From positions 14,618,062-14,682,061 of the forward strand of contig OU612074.1 in the NCBI GenBank assembly GCA_914767715.1: a stretch of DNA of 64,000 bases, written 5' to 3'. A model generated the notes under the pieces. That model searched no databases. It was not told the origin of the DNA and worked only from the letters and a program-made list of their open reading frames with translations. Source of the DNA: Membranipora membranacea (Eukaryota; Bryozoa; Gymnolaemata; Cheilostomatida; Membraniporidae). A program made the position numbers and the translations under genes. Positions 33,999-46,000 of this stretch are shown piece by piece; the stretch's first letter is position 1; each line of letters begins with the position of its first letter.

Positions 33999-35561
33999 TA
34001 ATCAAACAATCAAACAATCAATCAATCAAACAATCAATCAATCAATCAATCAATCAAACAATCAATCAATCAATCAAACAATCAACTCAGCCTGTATGTT
34101 AGATTCACTCACCATCTGAACAAAAATCATCAGCATGCAGACAATCGGCGCAGATGACCTTGAGGCACTTCCTACATCCCGCAATTAGTGCAGAGTTAGC
34201 GTGTTCAGAGCACTTTCTTATCTCTAGTTCACGAGATCTCAGCTTATAATCATCCATACCAATCATGTGACCCTCATGTGACCTGTGTATCTCTTCATGC
34301 ATCTAATAGAATTGTAACAGGAGTTATGTACCATTCAATTTAACATCATTTCTATTATGATCAATTCACATGCACAGATCGTTGGTTCCTGATGAGATGA
34401 TAGCGCTAGACAATCTGATGATTGGTTATTTTGTCAACATTCGATAGTATTCCAAACACAGCCAACAAGAGGACAACTCTAAACCTGCCAGATTATTATG
34501 TTAGTGTGTATTGGACATCTGTCTTAAACCCCTGATTACATCTTAACTTATAATAAAATCTCAGAAGCGAGAGACAAGTTGTTAATCATTCCATTCTTAG
34601 AAATTCTCCAAAATGTAAATTATAAGCAAGCAAACAAGCTTTCTAATAAACACAACGTAATTATCCAAGCTATATTATTGAAACTCACCAGTTCATGTTT
34701 CTTACAGAACTTAGTAGCACACTCTGTACAGTATACTTTACTATACTGATCATGTACACCATCTTGTACACAGATATCACACAGAAGTTTATATTCTCCT
34801 TTTACTACTGAAGGCAGCTCATCTAAGATCATAACTGTTACGTGTCTGTAAATAAGGTAAAAAATGATTTAATTATGTTATGTGACCAATCGGAACAGAG
34901 AAAAATATATGATTACAATATATCAAACTGTCATTGTTCACTCTTACTATTTTAAGGCAATCTAAAATCACTTCTTGTGCCAATCTATCCGCTAGATGAG
35001 TTGTGTTCCCTCTGTGGGGGCAGAGGGATATTGCAAATGTTTGGTATCGAGGCGCAGCGTCAGAGGGCGCCTCGATACCAAACATTTGCAATATCCCTCC
35101 GCCACCACAGAGGGAACAAACTTGTTCTACATGTCCCTGTCATTGCCTTTTTTTTCAAAAATAACTCGATCAATATTTAGGACTCTAGACTTCACAAAAG
35201 CTGATTTAGGACAGGAAATTCTTAGTACTTAAGTGGATTACAATTCAGATTTATGATTGAACTCTTTGGAACCTTTCTATTATGTAGCTGTGTGACCTTG
35301 AAAAACACTACTAATTACTGACCTGCATATCGGGCACTTAGTGATTTTATTCTTCTCCCGATCAGTAATGAGACAGGGGAGACAAAACACATGAGAACAC
35401 GGTAGAGCTTTAGGTGAGATTAGATTATCATCTACATTCAGACAAAATCTACACGATAAACTCATGACATCCGCTGTCAATGTGGTGGAGTTTGTCTCTC
35501 CTATGTCATCAGGTTCAGGAGACGACACACACTCTCCGATGTCGATTGCCTGAGATGCCAT
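30427..35561 (-). CDS. TRIM copy C, truncated by a nonsense codon in the propeller
   Basis: Exons as in copy B: 35561-35323, 34845-34689, 34302-34113, 33596-33394, 33008-32838, 32481-32364, 31878-31087, 30563-30427. In exon 7 a single change turns a GAA codon (LEGTK in B) into TAA at 31499-31501, so translation would stop after 485 codons. RING, both B-boxes, the coiled coil and about the first two propeller blades would remain; four blades are lost. No frameshift was seen in the rest, which stays nearly identical to B, so the lesion is young. It may be a new pseudogene, a truncated RING/B-box/coiled-coil protein able to pair with its paralogues, a polymorphism, or an assembly error. Confidence 0.82.
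31499..31501 (-). other. In-frame stop codon in TRIM copy C
   Basis: The plus strand reads CTTATAAG here and CTTCTAAG at the same place in copy B (22749-22751). On the minus strand this changes GAA to TAA in the VYNLEG segment of the second propeller blade. Confidence 0.92.
33122..33375 (-). repeat. GC-rich SINE-like insert in intron 4 of TRIM copy C
   Basis: Same element and position as 24372-24625 in unit B, with few substitutions. It was inherited through the B/C duplication. Confidence 0.4.
33931..34085 (+). repeat. (ATCA)n microsatellite, expanded
   Basis: About 38 tetranucleotide units with a few AACA variants. It is 116 bases longer than in copy B, exactly 29 units, and explains the jump in B-to-C offset from 8,750 to 8,866. 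Confidence 0.93.
35005..35117. repeat. Near-perfect 113-bp fold-back in unit C, intron 1
   Basis: Copy of the fold-back at 26162-26274, at the matching place between the RING and B-box 1 exons; stem and loop are essentially unchanged. Confidence 0.85.
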
Positions 35562-38110
35562 AGTCTTAAGCTGCAAGAAAATATATCTAAGAGTTCTGTT
35601 ACAAAAATGCATGGATCAATACACTTTAGAGGTGGACGAGCGAGTTGAAAGATCCTGGAACTGGTTATTGAAACGAGTACACTTTATAAAAACAAGCATA
35701 ACTAGAAGAATATCCAATTTTGACTTCAACTGGCACACTCATGATTACTCAGAGTTGAGCGAATTACTGCTGCATACAACTCTGTTGAAAACGGCGTGAA
35801 GGGGAAAACCTCTGCCCAGCCCGCTTCCTGCTTTTTAAAAGCACATGTCTGACAAAAAAACTGGGGAAAATAATGAGATTGATGAAAGAAGACAGAGCCA
35901 AATTACACAAGGCTACTCTGCTCTGTTGATCTGCTGTTCGGCAGCATACAGGCAGGTTGAAGCAAGCAGATCTCCACTTCACTGCAGAATGTTGGGTTTG
36001 ACCCAAGGAGTAACATCCTCAACAACTCCTTCAAGGGGTTGTTGCTGTTAATCCTTCAAGGAGTTGTTGCTGTTACTCCTTGGGTTGACTTGTACATATT
36101 GCACTGCTCATTGATTGACAGTAAATGTCAGATCAGGATTTGAGAGTGACTAAGGGACTGTAGAGAGGGTGGCTGCATGGTGACTACACTACTTTCTTAA
36201 CTTGCAAATTGCATTAGGTAATATAATTAACTACATACTGGCTTCACTTAGGAAAAGGAAAAAACCAACCACAAGTTCCGTCAATTAAATCCTTGATTAG
36301 AATGACATTTTAATAAATAAATGTCTCACTAATTTGTTGCCCCTTATTTATCATTCATCATGAATGTACTTTGCAATGAGTGCTTGTCTGCAAGCCCAAG
36401 GGGCTCATGAGTTCATTAGACCGACTTCATCCAGACAGAGTAAGCTGCAGCAAGGGTCATATTTACTCCTTGATATTAATATAAGTATTAATATGTAATA
36501 ACCCTTGGCTGCAGTTTCCTTTTCTTTCATTTCTTTGCTTTCATTTCTTATTGTGGATTCAGAATAAATTGTGTAACTAGAGTAGCTGGTGTTGATAAGG
36601 CGGATCAAACAAGATCTGAATGGGCATCAGTCTGTTACAAGTTTTATGATTGGGTTTGAGAAATATAGCTGTGATGAATTTTATAACTTTAAGATCTGAG
36701 GCTATTATTTGGAGTTATTTATTCAGAATGTGAGGGAGGAAAACCCAGCCCTCATGAGGAGATTATTCTGTGCAAGGAGTCTTCAACTCCTTGTTCTGTG
36801 GCACCATCTCCCTGGTGCCACATCCTCAGTACTAACGATTACGATATCTCCCTATTTAGGTGGGACCAGGGAGAACGGTGGGACTTTGCAGATTTTCACA
36901 CCCACTTACCACATTTTGTAATTCTCACTATTTCAACCTGATTTGAGAGAAAACAGCCATATCGCAATTTTTTTAGTAACTACCCAAGCACTTGATGATT
37001 AGTTACTGGTAGATCTTTGCACATAAAATAAGAAGGAATTGTGCTTTTCGATAATGTAAACAAATTTACTTTTTGTATCAAAATTCAGACTACTACTGTC
37101 AATAAGGTGGTCGATACTGGATATTTGAAAAGTAAGGGTATGTAAGTCCCAGGGGCCCATGTGTTGATGGTTATGGTAAGGCGTTAAAGTATTTCACCTC
37201 GGTTAGATGTTTTAGTACTAGTAAAATCATGAAATTCTTTGGGAAAACCCGGGTGCTTTGGTAATATCGTGATTATGAACAAAAACATTGAATGTGCCTA
37301 GCTAGCTAGAGTGAGTGCCATGGGTGTGTAGGGAGCGCCCCTACTACAACAATCATACACAGCATTGATTTGAAGTTATTAAGCCTGAATGTGTTAAATT
37401 GATATGATTTTATCTTACAAACTACATCGTATTTTACGTTTTAATTCATTGGGAACACAATTTCAAGTCAATCAAAGTACATAATTTGGAAAAAAAGCAA
37501 TCAATAAAAAAGCTTCAATATGATCACAGTACAAAACACAACACAATATAAAGCATTTCAAAAACTGTAAAAAGGCAATGATGGAAGAGTTTGTCAGATT
37601 CAGCATTCTTGGACGGAGTTTTTGGGTGGGTGGTGAGGTAAATACCCACCAGGTATGTATGATACTGATGAGATCTACTAGGAAATAACAGAAAAAAAGC
37701 TGGTGGAAAATAAATCTAGCGCCATTGTTTAGGCTTACTTTGTAACATTATGCAAGATTTAGTGAATGAATTACCTTATAAGATAAGGCTTTAGGCAGGC
37801 AACTGGAATAATGTAGAGAAACATCACAGGTACTGATAGAATAAATGATAGAACAATAGGATTTATATCTTTTTATATCATGATACTTTCCCGGATCTAA
37901 CGTCTTTGTTATAGCGGGTCCGAATTACTGGCCCTCAATCGTATGACATAATGTCATTAGACGATGTCATTACATGATGTCACAACACAAACACCTCCTG
38001 TTGATAGCGACAATTAAAACAGTGTATAGAGCAAAGCCATGCCATTGTATCTCAGTCTCGAATACAGGCTGGTCATGTGACACTGTGGTAGCATGAGTTC
38101 TCTTAGATGT
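35562..38110. other. Region between the receptor 3' end and TRIM copy C
   Basis: It should contain the receptor 3' UTR and the TRIM C promoter and leader. Homologous to 18487-20453 and 26790-28745. An inverted local duplication of GGAGTAACA...AACAACTCC lies at about 36000-36086. A stretch at about 37893-37965 is absent from unit A. No coding exon was recognised. Confidence 0.6.
36000..36086. repeat. Local inverted duplication in unit C 5' flank
   Basis: ACCCAAGGAGTAACA at the left returns as TGTTACTCCTTGGGT at the right, with further internal copies of GTTGTTGCTGTTA. Units A and B have only one simple copy (about 18868-18895 and 27172-27200), so the fold-back arose in C. Confidence 0.75.
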
Positions 38111-41100
38111 CTAGTCTTTGTAAGATGGGGGGTTGTCGACAGGCTCGTAAGCTGCAACGTAAGACTCAGGCTGGTGGTTTCCGGAGCCATCAGGTACAGA
38201 AATCATGCCACTTTGAGGCCTGGCTTGATGTGTGGATCTCGATGCCCCTATGTGACAAAAAAGATCAAGAATTGAATCACTCAAAAATATTATCCTAAAT
38301 GTAATCCAAGGGAGTTTGGGACATACTCCCAAACACCCTGGTAATACATTGAGCTGCGATACTTTTTTATATTGAGTTGTCTTTTCATTTTGAAAGGGGA
38401 CAAAGTTTGATGTTTTCAATGATATTTTAAATTTAGATTGATTGACAACAGGCTGGGTGTATCAGCAGACAGGTAAGACAACAACAACATATGCACCAAT
38501 AGACCATGTGTGTGTCTGGTCCATTCTTCCTGCATTTAGTCGCCACCCCTGACTGCTACGCACACGGAAGTCAGTAAACAGGGAGCAGTTCCAAATGCGA
38601 GAAAAACGGTCGCGCTTGATCAAGCAGGGAGGTGATCAATACAACGAAGCAGAGTTATGTGCAACAGTGTAGTGTTTTGGTTAACAACATGTCCAAGCGG
38701 CAGGGATGGATACTATACGATAGGTAGCCTCAGTACCAAAGCTGTTTTCTCAGGGTATCAGTTGCCACAACCCCAGAAGGAAGCTGATTGATAACAGAAT
38801 CTTAGTTACCTGAAGCCATTGATTAGCAGCATGATGCAAACCTCACACCATAACCATTATCTTACAGATATAAACCATGATTATTATTTGGAGTAAGCGT
38901 AATATCAGCTTATTCACATGGGGCAATGTATTAGAGCCTAAAATTTGTTTGTTATTATGTTAATCTATCAACCAAGGATATGAGTACCATCCATACAAAT
39001 TAATATATGTAAGCTCACCTCTGATTGGCTCCAGCTTCTTAGCTTTCTTTGATTTCTTCTTCCTGATTGGCTGACCTGAAATCAAGATGGTTCTATATCA
39101 TACCTATTATTTTTACAATACATGCTAAATATATTACCAATAAAAATCTGAGCCTCACTTATTTTCTTGTGAACATATGCTGTCTTCAGATTGTTTTGTT
39201 TCCACTATATCCTTTTATAAAAAACGCCCTGGTGTGTTTGATGCTCAAATATCATAATCATGACACAGATGTTCGTCTTGTACAGCAAAGGCCAAGATTG
39301 ATCAAATTTTCTTTCATTACAGGTTTTTTTCCCTACCTGACAAACTGACAGCGGTTACAATGTCAGTGGACCCTCACTTAGTTTTAATATACACCATAAT
39401 CCTCGGAGAGTCAGCTGAGGCTTATACAGTGCACTCCACTTAATTCAAACCTCTGTGGACCACCAAATGTTGTCCTAATTAGGCAGAGTTTGAATTATGT
39501 GACATTAAAATATGTTGAACCAGTGTCCTATGTCTAAATTAACAGGAGTTCTGAATTATAAAGTTGAATTAAGAGGATTAGACTGTATGTTAGTAATGTG
39601 ACGGTCTTCACTTACGAGTTATGAGAAAAAAGAACCAAACTTACCATCAACGTCCAAGGCCAGAGGTTTCTTTCTGAGGGGATTGGTCACAATGTTGTTG
39701 GGGTCGTACTGTACTAGACTGTATCTACTTTGGCTCTCGTTCAGGTTGGTTTGCTGTGTTTGGCCTATAAAAAAAGAGATAAGAACGATGCTATCATAAA
39801 ACATAAACAGTTAAGGAAACTGTTACTGTAAATTATATTACAATGAAACGATGCTGAAGATAAGAGGAGCTATTTTTTATTTAGAGGAGACGGGCTGATA
39901 AAAGGAAAATGCTTTTAACTGAAAACCCAAGGCTATTGTGTATCCTGCAAGATACTTTCGTTTTATTTTGAGGGTTTGCAATTTTGCAATTGGCTCCATA
40001 TAACAAGAGTATCGCTCAATCAGAACATGCGCTTGAATATAGATGGAGAGGTCATTGAAATGAATACATTACATAGTGCAAAAGATATTGGACCATGCAC
40101 ACTAAGCGCGAGTAAGAAGAATGTGACGGATGTGAAAGAAATAAGAGCAACAGGTGATGTGAACGAACGACAAGATTGTGTAGTAACTTAAAATATGTGT
40201 GAGCAATAGACTGAAAAAAAATCATAAATCGAAAGAGTTGAACTAAAGAAGAGAGAAGAGTTTGTGATATTATACCATTGATTTCTTCGTCTGATTCCTC
40301 ATCTTCTGAGAGGGGATTTTCTATAGATGTCAATGGCGCTGACATAGACTGAGAGGTGAGAGAGACCTGATTACTTAGGGAGGGAAGGTTGCCCAGCCTG
40401 CTTGCGTTAGATTTGGTCGTGGAAGATGGCCAAAAGCTTTCGGTTTGTTCAAAGGGTTTGCTTGATAAAGAGATGGCTCCATATATGTTTAAACCACCTT
40501 CATTATGTACTTGCTGTTGTGTTTCAAGATTGGCATTCTCTTCAGAATTATGCAAAGATGGATTCGTGGAAGCTCTGGATACTCCTAACAGCGGCGGTTC
40601 CTCCTTTATCACTTGTGGGGAACCATCATCATAGCCACCAACTTCATCAGGCATACGGTTGGCTGGTGAGGAGGCGGCATGCTGACCAATACTGTTCAGT
40701 GAACTCTTATAATATGATTGCTTAAGTTCCATCAAAGGACCAGGTGTAGCAATATGGGGCTCCGTTCCATCCCCCGAACCCATTGCTTGTTTAGTGTCAG
40801 TGATACTAGTAGGCATCTGAATAGTGTGAGGGTTGCCCGTTGCCTGATCAGTGTCTGCTGAATCACTAGTCAAATGTTGGCTTTCACCAGATGAGACACG
40901 GGTTTTCTTGGATTCACTATCTGGGGTAGTTTCATCTTGGATAGGTGGAGGCCCATTTTTAACTTGTGTGCTTAGAGGGTTAGAAACTGAAGATGAAGAT
41001 ATGGGTTTGTCACATGGTTCTCCCAACTTTGCTGGGTCAGTCTCAGAATGAATTTCAAAAGTAGAGTGGGGATTAAGTGGGGAGTTAGTTAAACTGGGGG

Positions 41101-43054
41101 AAGATGGTGAAGATTTAGGCAGACCGGAAGTCGATGGAGGGATCGTTAGATGATTAAGAGCGGCAGAGCTTTGGTTAGTGTTGCTCTTTCCATCCTGATT
41201 TGCTAACAAACAGTAAAGAATGAACTAATGTTAATCTTTGAAATATGATAACCTGAATACTTCCCGCTCCATACACATATCTCAAGGCAGTGCCCACGTC
41301 GTACAGTAAGCTTGCAGTACTATAAAATTCTCAATAAACAAATATCACTTCTCTATACAAGTTTATTAAGTCACCTCAAATGCAGAATGATGACTGGTAT
41401 TTAAAAATGCTAAGCAATGAGAAGGGGGCTAGGGGTAAAGACTGGCAGCATATCGGACCTTGTTTTCAGGTTCCTCTTAAACATCTCTGTAACCGACGCT
41501 CAATCAAACGTGACTGTATGTGTCATAATGTACCAACCATCCATCACTTAGGACTTTCAAATGATCACACCACTTATTTTTAATATAACAGAAAGGGGAT
41601 TTGAAGACATAATAGAAGATGAAAATATAGATACTCAGCCTATGTAACTCTCCTTGGTGTTGGATTAACAAATCAAGAGGATCAAATTGTCTCAATGATG
41701 ATAAGATTATTATGAGGAGAGGTATGGCTTAATGGGACATGACTTGTCAGGTTGTGAAGAGCAGAGACTTACCTCCCAGACTACCATTGTCGTAGTAAGT
41801 AGGCTGTAGTTGCGGAGGGGGACGATCGTAGTAATGTCCGTATATACCTCGAGGTGTGAAGTCCTGTCCATCTTCTACTAGCTTAGGCTCTGCAAAGGAG
41901 AATTACTTAGTCAGTGACTATTGATATAATAAACATATTCGATCCTATCATATGTGATTTGTTGGAAACTTCTCAATTCCATGATCAAACCAGGCAGGGA
42001 GATTGATCATGGGAGAGTGCTAAATCATGGGAGATAGCAGGGAGAGTGCTAAAAAAAAATGGCATCCTCTTATAACAAGTCACATGATCTTAAAAGCTTC
42101 CATTCTCCCTGATTTCTTTTTTGTCTGTCTCAGAGGTCAACAAGTTGCCTTTAACTATCTGTTATTTGTATACTTTCAAGCCAACCTCTATCAATAAATA
42201 AATAAGAATACATCGTCACATCCTTTTGTGGGAATTGCCTTCCATCACATTTCATTCTATACATAATTGTGGGTGATTCCTGGGTCGTGTGACACTGAAA
42301 GGTGAAGAATCTTTGACGCACATCCTACATCAGAAACTGTTGCAAACCCACATCCATGCAGACAGAAAGAACGCAATAGACAGTAAACTGCTAGCAGCAC
42401 TTCACTCGTACAGACAGAGATTTATTTGTAGCAAGTAATGTGAAATCCTCGTAGCAGAAACTCTCCAAACCAAGAAGTAGCAGAGGCTAGCATCTTCTTC
42501 AACAGGTAGAAACTAAGCTACATTTACAGTCTGTTGTTAGTAGGTCCTTGTTAGAGACATATAGCGGTGCACTGCAAAGCCCTCCATACTTGTAATAGAT
42601 AGAGGTGAGACACTTCCTAGAATTGTCTATTCTAAGTGACAGTCAGGTGGGAGTAGTAAAAAGCATCATAGTAATCAACTACTGACAGCGGGAAGCACGT
42701 CGCAGCTCTAACCGATTTTGGTGAAGTTCCTTGCGTCGACGTAGAAAGGCTCCTCGTCGTTCTGCTTGTAGAAGTAGGCGGGTATATTCTCAGCGTATTT
42801 GTTCTCCAGTAGTTTCCCTTCATAGCTGTACTGTGGCACATCTCTACTCCAGTCTGCGATTTCTCTTGCAGGTAGAATCACGTGTTGTTTGCGGTTCGTG
42901 TGTCTCTCTGAGCTCAGGCGAGGTGTTAGCCGGGCGGTATGGGTGACCGCACTGCTAGGGCTGGGCAGATTACGAGGTTGTAGGTAAACCTCATGGGCGT
43001 TGACAGGATAATAGCCTGTAGTGAATCCTGCCTTAGACTTAGCTGGTTCCACCG
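38111..43054 (-). other. Cytoplasmic tail exons with PPxY, Lys-rich and IKEE motifs
   Basis: Six exons encode about 566 residues: Tyr-rich segments (GYYPVNAHEVYLQP, VPQYSYEGK, YGHYYDRPPPQLQ), a single 927-base Ser/Thr/Pro-rich exon with VIKEEPPLL and an acidic SEDEESDEE end, a basic exon (RKKKKSKKAKK) and the C-terminal DNPPSYKD. PPSY fits the WW-domain ligand PPxY, IKEE fits the sumoylation consensus, and the basic patch could act as a nuclear signal. All six tail exons start after a phase-1 intron, and all but the last (which ends at the stop) end in phase 1. Confidence 0.75.
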
Positions 43055-46000
43055 CTATTGAGCAGATTAAACACTTTGTAACACCCTAGATGCCCACAAT
43101 GCTTACTATGGTTTGCCTATATTTATTGGGTGAGGCACAAGCTTAAACCACTGCTGACACAGCTGGGCTTTGCCAAGCAGAGCCATCAGTCAAACATTTT
43201 AATAGAGAGTTGTGGCGTCAATACATCTAGCCAGTAGCTTTGAATGGAGTTATATGAGCTCTCAAAATGTAGGGAGTATCTTCTTCCCCAGCCATCCACC
43301 ATTAGTGATGTCAAATGTTGATGTTGACCGATCAGATGCCTTTAAAATCTAGCTGAGATCCAAAATTTTACATTTGAGAGCTCATATAACTCCATTCAAA
43401 GCTACTGGCTGGATGTTTTGCTGCCACAACTCTCGATTTAAATTGTTGACTGCTGCCACACAGGAAAATGTAAGCTTATTGAATTCTGTATCTCTCAAAA
43501 CTAAAACTATGAGGCTGTAATCTCAGCATAGTCACCTAATGGGCATACTATTTGCAGAAGCTGATCTTCAAAATCAGGGTATGAAATTAATTATCTATTG
43601 TGTATTGTGATGTAGTAACTTCCTTACTAGTGGACAATGATGACCTGATTTTGAAGATCAGTTTGTGCAAAATGTTTGCCCATTATGTGAAAAATCTGAG
43701 ATAAAAGCCTCAATTAGTTATATTGGAGCTACAGAACTCGATGAGCATAAATTTGCCTGAGTGGCACCAGTAGTTTGATATAGTCTAAGAGTGCAACAAG
43801 GATGAGGGGTGACAACATAATAAAGATCCATCATTACAATGAACTAAGATGTATCTGACATTTGCTTTCAAAGAACATTTTTGAGATCTTATAGAAAATG
43901 ACTTTGATACACGTTGGTCGCTTTGACTGGAAATTAAACAATATAACGGTTCGAGGGAGACCTGCTTTCCAGACTCTTTTGTATTGAAACAATCACAAAG
44001 AGTGGAACGCAAAACAGGCACAGGAAACTAAGAAGACCATTTTCAGTGATTTTCGATACCTCTTTCAGCGCTGAGAGTTGATGCCAAAGATGGTGCATCC
44101 CAGCACTCGTCATAAAGTTCAAAGGTAAGGTCATGAGGTCATAAGGTCATAAGGTCATAAACTTGAAAGGTAAGGTCACACAAAAATAAGCATTAGAACT
44201 TACCACCATTAGCTAAATTCTCCTGCGAAGTAGATACCTTATTCTTGAGAGCGTTGCGTTTTCTGATGATCACTATTATCAGTATGATGATAAGAATGAG
44301 GGCTATTATCAATAGTATGATCAACAGTATCACCCACCAGTCAACTACAGTGGTCTCGTCAACTACAAACACACAAGAGATAAGCTTGAACAAAACCAAA
44401 GTACACCAATTTACTAGGCAACTTGAACTAATATATCAAATCACACACATGTCAGAGTGTTTCATATAAACAACAAAGTAGAAAAATGCCATCAAAAATC
44501 AACGTATTGAATCAAATGAACTAATTATTGATGTCAGACCCGACTGGGAATGGGCAATGTCGCAATTCTGAAAAAAGTCAGAAGTTTCATGGGCTGCGCC
44601 ATCAGTACTGTTCAGCAGAGATAGTTTACCTCATGCAAAAACTAGTCTTGCAAAACAAATTTCACTTTTTAGGATCTTAGAACATGAAACAAAACTAACA
44701 CATCCCTTGTTCTGTGACAAACCAGATAGCTCATAAACTTAGCAAGATCAAAACTGTAAATCCTTTTGTCAACTAATTTTTGTTTGTATACAGTAAGACT
44801 GTCTTTCCAGGCTAGTATAGAGAATGGGTTACGATTTTCCGGAAGTTATTTTTTTAATTTCATAAATACTTTTTAAGATGAAACTTTAGGAAATATATAA
44901 TTTATAACTGAGACCATAAGTTCAAGCTGAATTTTTGAAAGATTATGATGAAGATGAAAAGAAAACTTACCTTGTTTGCCGGTTGAGCCGAGTTGACCTA
45001 CAGTAGTGACAGGTGCTGTTGGTACAGGTGTAGTCACTGGTTCTACTATGTACCATCTCAGATTAAATCCTCTAACAAATACATTATCATCAGCTGTCAA
45101 GTAAAAGAAATAAGAGAGTCATTAAAGGCTGCGATGCAAATTTCAGCGTTGATACCCTTTTTAAAGTTTTTGCACCTGTAATATTCGGCGTGGGAGAAGA
45201 TCATCAAGCACCAAATTATGATCTATGGTACCGAACATGCACATAGGGAACCAAGACGAGGAGAAGGCAGAAGGTATAAGTAAAAGGCAATTTATATTAT
45301 ATTATTATAATATATTATATATTATAATATATAATATATTATATTATTATAATATATTATATATTATAATATATAATATATCATATTATTATATTATATG
45401 GAGAGGTAAATATTAGCTAGAGTTTAGTTTGGCTAGTTTGAGAATGACCTAATGTTAGCTACCACCAAATTTTACTTAGTATTTCACGTATGTAAGTTAT
45501 GATGCTGATTATGTGATAACTAGTAGCTAGAGTAAAGCATCTGGCGTACACAGAATGAGATGTGATACATGGTCCTTCTTTGATAGAAATATACTTACAC
45601 TGGAATATGATCCTTAGTCTGTTACCACTAGTAGTATAGAGGGGAGTAGCTGGAGCGTCTCCTGATACTGTCAGTAATACTTCATTAGTCAGCGGGTCCA
45701 CAAGCTATGTATAAAAGAGGGTAGTTAGCAATCATTCGGTAAGTGAATGGGACAAAAGTTGTGTTTCTTTAGTTTCTGATATTTATTCTTCATTTGTGTG
45801 ACACATCTTGGGCAAGGATGATATTACTAACCTTGGATCAAGATTTTAGTCACTCGGGTTCTACTATTTAAGGGGAGTGGTTCCAAATGAAGGCAAATTG
45901 GACTAACTTTATCTAGTTAGTTCTAATGCAGCTAGACATTAGACATCATCAAACATTCAGCAAGTTGCATCGCCAGCAAAGGAAAACAGCCTTTTGATTA

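Larger units (their letters stand above)
29868..38345. repeat. Tandem segmental duplication, unit C
   Basis: It is nearly identical to B through the TRIM gene and then runs into the genuine 3' end of the MAM/CUB receptor: its last exon at 38111-38247 lies inside the region homologous to A. C therefore sits in what looks like the ancestral arrangement, TRIM gene immediately downstream of the receptor. Confidence 0.85.

Noticed and set aside
33913-34119. Open frame of SINQ repeats
   Set aside because: Translation of the ATCA microsatellite.
40052-41209. 385-aa single-exon gene
   Set aside because: Its apparent Met start lies upstream of a splice acceptor and its end runs into an intron. The real unit is the phase 1-1 tail exon 41202-40276 of the receptor.
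42708-43052. Stand-alone 114-aa gene
   Set aside because: It is the first large cytoplasmic exon of the receptor, in frame with the TM exon and with a CAATAG acceptor at its 5' side.
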